A DNA stretch of 64,000 nucleotides from an uncultured Prevotella sp. (GCA_947169185.1 CAMVOS010000001.1:175245-239244); one strand, 5' to 3'. Shown: positions 54,708 through 62,124, counted from the stretch's first letter. The notes: generated by a model not told the origin, from the letters alone. Numbers and translations are program-made.

Positions 54708-56750
54708 TCAGTCTCTATTTTGATTTCTTATAAAGCTCTTAACATCTCTCTTCGTGGATATCTCTTTTATTTCCTGTCCACCTATATATGTATATACCTT
54801 CCATTCATCACCATCCAAAATCGGAATGTAAAAGCTATAGCCTTCCAGTTTCGCAGAACATGCCAGATAGCAGTCTCTTAGCTTCTCTATTTTCTCTTTG
54901 TACTCAGCTTCTTTGACAGGGCTCCCCGCTGCTTCGTTAAAACTCTTTACTTCGAAAACGTGTATGCCTCCCTTCTTGTCCTTCATAATGAAATCTGGAT
55001 ATGACGAGTGTATGCCAGAAGCATAATACTGATACCTGATTTCCGAATTCGTAGGAAAGTTCTTACCCCATAGGTACCTGTCTTCATCATCCTCTGTCAA
55101 AACTTCTGCACTTCTTCCACATAATTCGCCTAAGAAAACGGCCCAGTTCTTTTCTGCTGCACTATCAAAGGCAAAACTTTCACCACCTTTCCGTTTCACC
55201 CATACCCAGTTAGGAACTTCAACAGAATGGTCGTCACCTGAGAATGAAGAAGATGCAGGAAAAGATACTTCTTTGTCTATCTCCATACTTTCTCCATAAT
55301 TTACATGGTAATCAACATACGCTTTCTTTATAGCAGGCAGTGATTCTGTGTACTTAAACCATTTGCTGTAATCGCTGCCCATATAATCATAGCAGTCATT
55401 TTGCAGTTCTTCATCGCTATTCGCCAATTGCTTATGCAGATAGAATATGCTGTGACGGGTGCTGACTTCTTGTTCGTCTACAAAGGAGTGGTTTTTTAAC
55501 AGCTGTTGTTCTGTCAATTCCTTAAGTTTAATGGTTTTCACCTTAAAGGTCTTCAACACTTCTTTACCGTCATTCCATAAGTCTACTTGATGCGTAACGT
55601 GTTTTTTCTCTTTCATAACGCCCCATACCCAGGCTTTCATAGCCAGCTTCTTTTGTTCGGGAGTTAATGTGTCGAAATCAAGCAAACGGGGGTTACGCCT
55701 TACACGGCCCACGACCTGTTCATCAAGCTGTCTGCTGGTTGTGGGACGTATCTGGTAAAGCATGCATGCACGAGGTATATCCCAACCCTCTGATATCATC
55801 ATCTTGAATATAATAATATCTATAGACGACTCGTTCTCCTTGGCATAATCCTTCCACCTTGAAACAGGCTTCAATCCAATCTTGTCATTGGTCTTACACT
55901 TCTTTTCGTCCGAGACAACATACATCCACTTCAAATTACTATTCTTTGGTTTGTCCAGCTCTTTCTGAATGATGTTATTCCATTCTTCGTCAGCCCTGCT
56001 CTCGTTTGATATCTGGATGATTAGACAAGGATTCACACCCATTGCCCTATATTTCTCGCGTATCTCTTGTAAATGGTCTATGGCTTCATCGAGATGCTCC
56101 TCTTCGCCATCAATATTCATTGGCACCACTCTCTTGATTAGTTTAGCCTGAACAGCTTCGTCCTCATCTAGTTCAACGTCTGGTGCCTGGCCTCGGGCTA
56201 AATTTGGTGTTGCCGAAAAATTGATAGTAAGCATCTGGTAGTCTTTGGCCAACTCGTTCAAGTTCTTTGTCTCAATATGGCATTCATCGCGTACTAAATA
56301 TATCTTTTTGTTTAGACCTTCTCCAAAGTAATAAGAAGTCATCGTATTCATAAAGTTCTCCATAGCGCCCTCCATCAGCTTACCTCCCTTTTTATAGAGG
56401 TCACGAGGAAGAACGTAGACATTATAGTCCGTAGGGATATAGAGGCTTTCTTCACTACTAAGTTCTGTGTTAATCAGGTAAGGGTTTAACTTGGGGAAAT
56501 TCCCTTTTGCCTCATACTCTTTGAACTTGGCATAGTTTTGCATGGCCAAATCACCCTTCGAGAGTGTAGATACAATAAACACCACTCGTTCATCGTTCGC
56601 AATGACCTGATTCATCATGTCGGCCATCATATAAGTTTTGCCACTACCTGTTGGAGCTTTGAAGGTGATAATATCCTTCTTGCTCTCAATAAGGCTCACA
56701 AGCTCGCGGACAGCCTTTTTCTGAAGTTCTCTTGCTTCATAAGGTATCAT
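54708..56750 (-). CDS. Type III restriction enzyme, Res subunit
   Basis: A 680-residue SF2 helicase-nuclease. Walker A is FKAPTGSGKTYMMAD near residue 34, motif II is VRDECHIE, motif III is INFSATPNL, and motif VI is QVVGRVRRNP. A PD-(D/E)xK nuclease follows near residue 600 (YPDFIMKDKKGGIHVFEVKSF). Res needs Mod to recognise unmethylated asymmetric sites and cuts after ATP-driven translocation or diffusion. It overlaps the mod gene by 4 bp. The region is more AT-rich than the chromosome on either side, which suggests transfer. Confidence 0.92.
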   Translation of the reverse strand: MIPYEARELQKKAVRELVSLIESKKDIITFKAPTGSGKTYMMADMMNQVIANDERVVFIVSTLSKGDLAMQNYAKFKEYEAKGNFPKLNPYLINTELSSEESLYIPTDYNVYVLPRDLYKKGGKLMEGAMENFMNTMTSYYFGEGLNKKIYLVRDECHIETKNLNELAKDYQMLTINFSATPNLARGQAPDVELDEDEAVQAKLIKRVVPMNIDGEEEHLDEAIDHLQEIREKYRAMGVNPCLIIQISNESRADEEWNNIIQKELDKPKNSNLKWMYVVSDEKKCKTNDKIGLKPVSRWKDYAKENESSIDIIIFKMMISEGWDIPRACMLYQIRPTTSRQLDEQVVGRVRRNPRLLDFDTLTPEQKKLAMKAWVWGVMKEKKHVTHQVDLWNDGKEVLKTFKVKTIKLKELTEQQLLKNHSFVDEQEVSTRHSIFYLHKQLANSDEELQNDCYDYMGSDYSKWFKYTESLPAIKKAYVDYHVNYGESMEIDKEVSFPASSSFSGDDHSVEVPNWVWVKRKGGESFAFDSAAEKNWAVFLGELCGRSAEVLTEDDEDRYLWGKNFPTNSEIRYQYYASGIHSSYPDFIMKDKKGGIHVFEVKSFNEAAGSPVKEAEYKEKIEKLRDCYLACSAKLEGYSFYIPILDGDEWKVYTYIGGQEIKEISTKRDVKSFIRNQNRD

Positions 56751-58378
56751 TCAGCAGCCCCCCTTTCCCTTACTTCCCATTCCTGGTCTTTTTCAACTTG
56801 TTTCTGTGTCGTTTGGAAGTTCTGACAGATCCAGTCGACTTTTTCTTTTACTGTTGAGAACTTTTCTTTGCCATAAAGTGTCTCGTCAATAACATCGAAG
56901 GCAGTTTTACCAACTTCGTATTCTGTATCAGCAACATAATCTATCTCGTAAACGTCCAAACTGCCTCCGTATGGCTTGTTGTCTTTTATCCACTCAAAAT
57001 CCGTACTGCCGTCATAGCACTCGCCAGTCATTATACGTTTAAGTCGCTTTGATGTGACATCGTAAGCAATACCATTTGGAGACGTTTCACTAACTTCGTT
57101 GTTCTGGCACAGAATAAATGTTCTATTTCCTTTTGGCTTATTCATATTAAGAACAGCATGACCTGTTGTTCCAGAACCCGCAAAAAAATCTAAGACAGTA
57201 ATTTCATCATCCTCCCAAAATCCCATTTTTGATAAAAACTCGATTAGAGACACAGGTTTTGCATAATCAAAGCCATCAAGTCCTATTTTTTCAAGTTCCT
57301 TATTAGCGGTTTCATTTGTACCAACATTTACGTCACTATCAATTAAATTTGATGGTTTCTTTGTTGTAAGTCCACTTTTTTGATACCTAATCGAGAATTG
57401 GCTGCTTTTAATAAGGAAATATGTACCGTTATCTATTTCACTTTTCAGATTGTCACTTCCCCATTTAAAATGTGCCTCTGCTTTTAAGGGTGACGTATTT
57501 ACCCCATCTTCAACTGTAACGTCATCTAGAAGTTTGATAGAATGATTCTCATCATAATGGTAAACACCATCAGGTATGTTGAAACGTACACTCCCCTGTG
57601 GAAATTCCAATACGCCTAGTGGATTTCCATTATTCAATAAAGGAGCATCACCACCGTCAATATAGCCTTGAGCAAATATTCGCTTTGAGGAATATTTTTT
57701 TGTATAACATAGGACGTATTCTAATTTCTTACGCACTTTGTTTGATAATGAAGGTGGTGTCTCTGTTTTCTTCCACATAAATGTGCTTACAAAGTTCTTC
57801 TCAGTAAACACATCGTCAAACAAGCACTTAAGATAAGCTTGGTTTCTATCATCAATACTGCAGAAGATAACACCTTCATCAGATAATAGTTGCTTTGCCA
57901 AAAGCAGACGTGAATACATCATCGAAAGAAGATTATCTCTAGTGATAGCATTCTCATAATTTGTTTTGGCAAATTCACCCATACTATCTTTAGCATAAGG
58001 GGGATCAATATAAATTACATCTATCCCATTACGATACTGAATCAACAGATTACACAGTGCATCATAGTTTTCTCCAATAATTAACTTATGGGTAACCTTA
58101 CTATTCTCATCCTTGAAGCTTAGTGCATCGTTCTTCTTGAAATAAGAAATCTTGTCAGTAGGTTTCTCGATACGCGGAGTAAAATGTAACCCTGTTCTCT
58201 TATAGACAGTTCCCATACGGGCTATGTTCATGGCCTCGTCGAAGTTATCTGCATTACTAATCAGTTTTTTAAGTAACTCTCCTTCACTGGTTTGCAACAC
58301 CTTGTCTTCAACACGGCGATCTATCTCTCTTATTAAATCTTCAATACTTTTATTCATTGTGCCATTATTCTTTGTCAT
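56747..58378 (-). CDS. Type III DNA methyltransferase, Mod subunit
   Basis: A 543-residue adenine-specific methyltransferase of the beta class, as usual for type III. The catalytic motif IV IDPPYAKDSMGEF comes first, and the SAM motif VLDFFAGSGTTGHAVL comes later. A target-recognition region of about 200 residues lies between them. It determines the target sequence for Res. ATG 58378 is used; a second Met at codon 8 (MNKSIEDLIRE) is possible. A truncated GIY-YIG frame lies 28 bp upstream. Confidence 0.93.
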   Translation of the reverse strand: MTKNNGTMNKSIEDLIREIDRRVEDKVLQTSEGELLKKLISNADNFDEAMNIARMGTVYKRTGLHFTPRIEKPTDKISYFKKNDALSFKDENSKVTHKLIIGENYDALCNLLIQYRNGIDVIYIDPPYAKDSMGEFAKTNYENAITRDNLLSMMYSRLLLAKQLLSDEGVIFCSIDDRNQAYLKCLFDDVFTEKNFVSTFMWKKTETPPSLSNKVRKKLEYVLCYTKKYSSKRIFAQGYIDGGDAPLLNNGNPLGVLEFPQGSVRFNIPDGVYHYDENHSIKLLDDVTVEDGVNTSPLKAEAHFKWGSDNLKSEIDNGTYFLIKSSQFSIRYQKSGLTTKKPSNLIDSDVNVGTNETANKELEKIGLDGFDYAKPVSLIEFLSKMGFWEDDEITVLDFFAGSGTTGHAVLNMNKPKGNRTFILCQNNEVSETSPNGIAYDVTSKRLKRIMTGECYDGSTDFEWIKDNKPYGGSLDVYEIDYVADTEYEVGKTAFDVIDETLYGKEKFSTVKEKVDWICQNFQTTQKQVEKDQEWEVRERGAAE

Positions 58379-58406
58379 ATATTTTGTTTTAATTTGATTC
58401 TATAAC

Positions 58407-58541
58407 TTACACACAAGGGGTCTGACCCTTTGTGTTACTCCTCACGTCCACAGGGCGCGAACTTTTGCCTATCTTCACCCAGTCCTCTCTGAAGCTTGGA
58501 TTCGTCAGAATATATACATAGCCTGGTTCTTTGTTTGCCAT
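58407..58541 (-). pseudogene. Truncated GIY-YIG / T5orf172-type nuclease, 44 codons
   Basis: From ATG 58541 the frame encodes MANKEPGYVYILTNPSF, then WVKIGKSSRPVDVRS, the typical N-terminal part of a Bacteroidales GIY-YIG (T5orf172-like) protein of several hundred residues. Homology stops after DVRS, where a palindrome begins. The palindrome supplies the last codons (NTKGQTPCV) and a stop. The catalytic Arg, Glu and rest of the fold are missing, so it should be inactive. It sits directly upstream of mod. Confidence 0.75.
58411..58435. repeat. GGGTCTGACCC palindrome at the truncation point
   Basis: ACACAAGGGGTC and GACCCTTTGTGT form a near-perfect palindrome (one mismatch). It shares the AAGGGTCTGACCCTT core and CACA/TGTG arms with the MATE palindrome at 17852-17888. 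Confidence 0.85.
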
Positions 58542-58586
58542 ATATCTTGTTTTCTTTATACTTCTTCATCATTCGGCACATTAGGC

Positions 58587-59327
58587 CTACTTTCTTTCTA
58601 ACACATACGTATACGAACGTCCACTTCCGAGATTATCAGTAAGCTTCAATTTTGACTGGTCAATCGAGGCTATTGTAAATTCCTTGTTGACTCCGTTGGA
58701 ACTTTGGAGTTTGATGGTTATGCCTTTCCAAGTATATGTGCCGGATTCACCTAACGAGGGCGATGTTGAGGTATATGTGTTATCTATATCGAAAGTCAAG
58801 TAATCGCCAACCAATAGTCCCTCCATACGATTACCCTCGTTTGTGCTGGATGTGCATTTCCATCTCCAATAGATGGAAGGGGCTGGCTTAACGTCCGTGT
58901 CGTCTGTATCATCGCTTTCCTTCACGAACATATAGCCGAATGTGACCCCGTTGCTGGCCTTGCCCTCCCAATACATTTTATCGTCTCTAAATGTGACGTC
59001 CACTACAAAAGTTGCGCCTTTTGAGCTTTTTGCTGTTATGGTGTTGCCACTTATTGTGTAAGTGCCAGAATATCCAAAAGATGATGATGTCGAAGTGTAT
59101 GTGTTGTTTGACATGATGGTCACTTCCTTGCCAACCATCAGGTCCGTCATAATCTTTCCATTCTGAATATCATAACTCGTAATACACATCCATTTGCCTA
59201 TGGCTTGTTTCTTAAGTGCATTTGCACTAGAGTCACTACCACCACCATCATCACCACACGCTACCATCATTGGTAGTGCCATTGCGATGAACATCATCAT
59301 AGACCAAATCTTCAGTTTCTTCATCAT
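58587..59327 (-). CDS. Lipoprotein with two tandem lipocalin-like domains
   Basis: A 246-residue protein. The signal peptide ends at a lipobox (PMMVACGDD; Cys near residue 24). Two similar beta-barrel-like halves follow: one with GKWMCITSYDIQNGK and NTYTSTSSSFGYSGTYT, the other with WRWKCTSSTNEGNR and NTYTSTSPSLGESGTYTW. They arose by internal duplication. An acidic linker (ESDDTDDTDVK) joins them. Function unknown; surface or periplasmic ligand binding is a guess. Start may be Met 1 or Met 2. Confidence 0.78.
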   Translation of the reverse strand: MMKKLKIWSMMMFIAMALPMMVACGDDGGGSDSSANALKKQAIGKWMCITSYDIQNGKIMTDLMVGKEVTIMSNNTYTSTSSSFGYSGTYTISGNTITAKSSKGATFVVDVTFRDDKMYWEGKASNGVTFGYMFVKESDDTDDTDVKPAPSIYWRWKCTSSTNEGNRMEGLLVGDYLTFDIDNTYTSTSPSLGESGTYTWKGITIKLQSSNGVNKEFTIASIDQSKLKLTDNLGSGRSYTYVLERK

Positions 59328-59452
59328 CTTCTATGTTTTTAAGTTATTAATCTTTCTGTGTAAACCTCGCGGCCAGTCGCAGGAGGCGAGGGTAGTAATT
59401 ATAAAAAATTTTTTTCTTATGTTGGTTTGTTTTTTAATCCGTGTTCCCCCGT

Positions 59453-59854
59453 TTAGAAATTCACGTTGACCTCCTCGTCCCACTCTGGGTTGACGTAGAA
59501 TCCAGATTTGACCTTGACAGCCTTGATGTTCTCACGGATTTTAGGGTAGAGGGGATCGTCCATCGCATCCGCATGCTGGAGGACAAAGGCATTGACCTTC
59601 TGCGAGAAGCGGATGACACTATCCTCAGCAACCTCGGTCAGATGGCAGGACTCCACGTAGTAGGCCTGCATCTCGGGGTACGACGAACGAGAAGTCTCCT
59701 TCGAGCACGCAAGGCACAGGAAGGAGACTATGAATGAAAAGAAAAGGGAAATCAGACTGGTGCGTAAAACACTGATATTCAGCGTTTTACCCCCCCCTAT
59801 AAGCTTTAAACCGCTGATTCTTAGGGGCTTAGATGTAAATATGTCGCGTTCCAT
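59453..59854 (-). CDS. Small lipoprotein preceded by a G8 tract
   Basis: A 133-residue predicted lipoprotein. ATG 59854 (MERDIFTSKPLRI) is chosen because a -7 box lies 31 bp upstream; the frame continues upstream to 60022 across that promoter. The lipobox (FLCLACSKE) is about 50 residues from the start, unusually far. The codons for LIGGGKT include eight consecutive G residues (plus-strand C8 at 59790-59797), between the start and the signal helix. The C-terminal part YVNPEWDEEVNVNF ends with a conserved-looking acidic motif. No family name can be given. Confidence 0.62.
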   Translation of the reverse strand: MERDIFTSKPLRISGLKLIGGGKTLNISVLRTSLISLFFSFIVSFLCLACSKETSRSSYPEMQAYYVESCHLTEVAEDSVIRFSQKVNAFVLQHADAMDDPLYPKIRENIKAVKVKSGFYVNPEWDEEVNVNF

Positions 59855-59885
59855 TGTTTTAGCTTGTAATGCAATAACTACACTG

Positions 59886-59893
59886 CAAAGATA
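59886..59893 (-). promoter_or_regulatory. -7 box for the G8-tract lipoprotein gene
   Basis: CAAAGATA reads TATCTTTG on the minus strand, 31 bp before ATG 59854, and so excludes the longer frame. Confidence 0.65.
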
Positions 59894-59959
59894 GTGAATA
59901 ATTTTGGAATCACCAAATTTTTGAGCAGCGAATGCAAAGAAAAGTTTGGTACAAGAAAA

Positions 59960-59994
59960 TGTGTCATATATGTCATGTGTCATTAGGTCATTAA
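59960..59994 (-). repeat. Right copy of the 35-bp inverted repeat bracketing the accessory island
   Basis: The reverse complement starts TTAATGACCTAATGACACAT and agrees with 46988-47022 at 33 of 35 positions. Confidence 0.85.
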
Positions 59995-60019
59995 GGATTG
60001 GAGATGGGCGATTTTTATA

Positions 60020-60057
60020 CACTATAATAATAAAAATATATTTTTATTATTATAGTG
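60020..60057. repeat. Perfect 38-bp AT-rich palindrome
   Basis: The left arm cactataataataaaaata (60020-60038) is the exact reverse complement of 60039-60057. It lies between the lipoprotein promoter and the HU promoter and could be a bidirectional terminator or an operator. The gap 59894-60401 otherwise holds only repeats, the HU promoter and its leader. Confidence 0.88.
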
Positions 60058-60087
60058 AGCAAATATTCCTCCGCCAGAACTCTAAAT

Positions 60088-60119
60088 GACATATTGACCT
60101 ATTGACATATTGACCTATT
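60088..60119 (+). repeat. Two perfect tandem copies of a 16-bp unit
   Basis: GACATATTGACCTATT occurs at 60088-60103 and again at 60104-60119, iteron-like, 78 bp before the HU -7 box. Confidence 0.85.
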
Positions 60120-60196
60120 TTGAGGTATGAAAACACTATTAACGGTTTTTAACAAACAAACTACGATTATTTCTTTTTTATATGCTGAAAAATGTG

Positions 60197-60204
60197 TACC
60201 TTTG
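60197..60204 (+). promoter_or_regulatory. -7 box and about 190-nt leader of the HU-smalltalk operon
   Basis: TACCTTTG at 60197 implies a transcript with roughly 190 untranslated bases before ATG 60402. The leader holds a G/C-rich stretch (60230-60320) and ends in a strong AAGAGGAGAAAAG ribosome-binding site, unusual for this phylum. Confidence 0.66.
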
Positions 60205-60401
60205 CAGTGTCGAAATAAAGATGGAGAAATGCGCCTCGGCCCGCAAAAATTTTGTTTCAGGCCTGCGAGATTTTACTGCCTGCCCAGCGCGCAAAAAATC
60301 TGTCCGGAAAGCGACGAAGCGAGTGAGCAAACCTAAAACTATTAATTTATGATTTTTTATTACATTATTACTAATTTTCGATTTAAGAGGAGAAAAGAAT
60401 T

Positions 60402-60989
60402 ATGACGATGAAAGTGAAAGCAATTGAGAAGAAGCTGAAGTTTACGAAGGACGAGAACGACCCCGGTGTATGGCGCTACGTGATGACGCCTGAGCAGTAT
60501 TCGAGCCTGTCGCAGAAGAAGGTCATCCGTGAGGCGGCCCTGCGCAGCGGTGTGAGCCAGGGCGTGATGCAGGCCTGCTGGGATGCAGCTGGCGAAGTCA
60601 TCAAGGCATGGGCTACTGAAGGCCACTCGGTGGCACTGCCTGGACTGGGCACCATGCGTTTCGGTCTGCGTTCGAAGGCTGTCGAGGACGTCAACGACGT
60701 GAAGACCAAGCTCATCACCACCCGCCGCATCATCTTCACCCCCGACGTGGATCTGAAGGACGAGCTGAAGAACACCTCGATCCAGATTACCTGCTACGAC
60801 CGCGACGGCAAGGAGGTGAAGCGCGTGACCAGCGCCGACGACGCCGAGGTGGAGGACAACGAGAATGCTCCTTCGCAGGAAAACCAGAACCAGGGCGGCG
60901 GCTCAGGACAGGAAAACCAGGGCGGTAGCGGCAACGAAGGTGGTAACACCGGAGGCACTCCCACTGGTGGTGAGGAAGGCGGAATGTAA
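60402..60989 (+). CDS. HU-family DNA-binding protein with glycine-rich tail
   Basis: A 195-residue protein. Residues 1-125 match the HU-like fold used in Bacteroidales islands (LRSGVSQGVMQACWDAAGEV, then SVALPGLGTMRFGLRSKAVED for the beta-arm region). The tail from about 150 is low-complexity Gly, Gln, Asn and Glu (NQGGGSGQENQGGSGNEGG), ending GGEEGGM. In related bacteria this gene accompanies VirE-N proteins, smalltalk and an amidase. It may organise island DNA. Its strong leader suggests high expression. Smalltalk follows 10 bp downstream. Confidence 0.87.
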   Translation: MTMKVKAIEKKLKFTKDENDPGVWRYVMTPEQYSSLSQKKVIREAALRSGVSQGVMQACWDAAGEVIKAWATEGHSVALPGLGTMRFGLRSKAVEDVNDVKTKLITTRRIIFTPDVDLKDELKNTSIQITCYDRDGKEVKRVTSADDAEVEDNENAPSQENQNQGGGSGQENQGGSGNEGGNTGGTPTGGEEGGM

Positions 60990-60999
60990 TTGATGGCGT

Positions 61000-61107
61000 A
61001 TGAAGAAGGAAACTTGGAAGACCATTATTCAGGTCATCGTAAGCATTCTGACGGCGGCACTGACCGCGATGGGCACCACCTCATGCATGGGCCGAGGACC
61101 ATTCTGA
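61000..61107 (+). CDS. Smalltalk family protein
   Basis: A 35-residue protein starting MKKETWKTIIQVIVSILTAA with a C-terminal Cys in TTSCMGRG. This matches the short Bacteroidales family named smalltalk, in which a basic start precedes one hydrophobic helix and a lipobox-like Cys. The family often follows HU-like genes, as here. Function is not known; membrane anchoring is likely. Confidence 0.88.
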   Translation: MKKETWKTIIQVIVSILTAALTAMGTTSCMGRGPF

Positions 61108-61143
61108 AGTCTGATGTAAGATGTCAGATGTAAGAAGTAAGAA

Positions 61144-61180
61144 AAAAGTCGGGCTAACCGAAATGGTTGGTCCGACTTTT
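61144..61180 (+). terminator. Intrinsic terminator of the HU-smalltalk operon
   Basis: AAAAGTCGGGCTAACC (61144-61159) pairs with GGTTGGTCCGACTTTT (61165-61180) with two mismatches, ending in TTTTATT. Short repeats (gatgtaagatgtcagatgtaag) precede it. Confidence 0.82.
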
Positions 61181-61197
61181 ATTATGTCTTTGAAAAA

Positions 61198-61434
61198 TCA
61201 AATAGTCTGGTCTTGATGCTTTAATCGCCATGATCGAACTTGTAGCCCAGCGTATATGACAGGTACCTGTCCCTTGTCAACATTGCTATCTGGTAAAGCA
61301 GGGAAGAAATCAATTTTTGTAATACGTTCAACTTCATCAACAGTATTAACATATTGATCTTTTTTCTTTGCTCCCTCATTGTTCTTCACAATAAAGCCAA
61401 TAGCCTTAGGCTTACCCTCTAAACAAAGAACGAC
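61198..61434 (-). pseudogene. Fused remnants: endonuclease C-terminus joined to a beta-barrel C-terminus
   Basis: On the minus strand, 61434 to about 61275 encode LEGKPKAIGFIVKNNEGA and VDEVERITKIDFFPALPD, the C-terminal part of a DNA/RNA non-specific endonuclease of Bacteroidales type. Its 5' part is missing; a palindromic repeat starts where it ends (61435). In another frame, 61271-61221 encode DRYLSYTLGYKFDHGD and a stop, an outer-membrane-barrel-like C-terminus. Neither fragment can function. A second 69-bp copy of the endonuclease junction is at 61966. Confidence 0.6.
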
Positions 61435-61468
61435 TTAACCTCACACGGGGACAGACCCCCTGTGATGT
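61400..61468 (+). repeat. 69-bp direct repeat, copy 1
   Basis: Identical to 61966-62034. It joins the last endonuclease codons (atagccttaggcttaccctc) to the CACACGGGG palindrome. Confidence 0.92.
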
Positions 61469-61470
61469 GT

Positions 61471-61689
61471 TTAGAAGGGGTTGTAAGGCGTGCGCAGATG
61501 CTTGCCGCGCAGTTCGTCGAGTTTCTTCTGGTCGAAGGTTCCTTCGTCCCACATCTTGTCTATTGCTTTCTGTGCCCGCTCAGCAAAAAACAGCGAGAGG
61601 GTGAGCCGCAGTGCGTCAAGGTCTTCCTGAGAGGTGACGTTGGCGGCAGCGTTCATCAATTCCAGTTGTGCCATTTCGGTGTAACTCAT
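61471..61689 (-). CDS. Conserved small protein, antitoxin-like, 72 residues
   Basis: The protein starts MSYTEMAQLELMNAAANV and ends ELRGKHLRTPYNPF. It resembles a small Bacteroidales family usually encoded next to RelE/ParE-like toxins; that resemblance is from memory and needs a search. Here no toxin partner follows, because the gene ends in the 69-bp repeat. It has a -7 box 27 bp upstream. It could be an orphan antitoxin or an unrelated small regulator. Confidence 0.62.
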   Translation of the reverse strand: MSYTEMAQLELMNAAANVTSQEDLDALRLTLSLFFAERAQKAIDKMWDEGTFDQKKLDELRGKHLRTPYNPF

Positions 61690-61715
61690 ATTGCTCTGTA
61701 TTTAAATATTTTCTG

Positions 61716-61723
61716 CAAAAATA
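61716..61723 (-). promoter_or_regulatory. -7 box for the orphan antitoxin-like gene
   Basis: CAAAAATA reads TATTTTTG on the minus strand, 26 bp before ATG 61689. Confidence 0.55.
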
Positions 61724-61842
61724 ACATTTTTCTCTGACATTCAGCTCTGTTTGACCGAAAAAGTATCAATTTCTGCCATAGATTTAACTTTTCTATCGAG
61801 TTTTTCCTATGTCTCATTGCATTTTCAACATGTCAATGAGGG

Positions 61843-62124
61843 GATCATGGGGTCGGTTCTTCTGATCATTTTCAGGAGTCCGTCATTTTGATTATGATTC
61901 ATTACTGTCTTAATTCTCATTTTATTTGCCTTGATAAGTGATCAGTAGAACCGACCCCATGATCGATAGCCTTAGGCTTACCCTCTAAACAAAGAACGAC
62001 TTAACCTCACACGGGGACAGACCCCCTGTGATGTTCAGGAGTCTGATATCTCTATGCTTTATTACTTGTCTCATTCACATTTCACTTAATTTGAAAAATG
62101 ATCAGAAGAACCGACCCCATGATC
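61843..62124. repeat. Three copies of a GATCATGGGGTCGGTTCT element
   Basis: Copies are at 61843-61875 (forward) and at 61932-61964 and 62092-62124 (both reverse). The first two form a hairpin-capable pair; the last two are diverged direct repeats of about 65 bp. The gap 61724-62177 has no gene. Confidence 0.82.
61966..62034 (+). repeat. 69-bp direct repeat, copy 2
   Basis: Exact duplicate of 61400-61468, 566 bp away and with the same orientation, inserted between two copies of the GATCATGGGGTCGG element. Confidence 0.92.

Noticed and set aside
59855..60022. N-terminal extension of the G8-tract lipoprotein
   Set aside because: The extension crosses a -7 box and part of the 35-bp inverted repeat, and would put 105 residues before the lipobox.
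60127..60336. 69-codon frame before the HU gene
   Set aside because: The HU -7 box at 60197 lies inside it, residues are not protein-like, and the region is better read as leader RNA.
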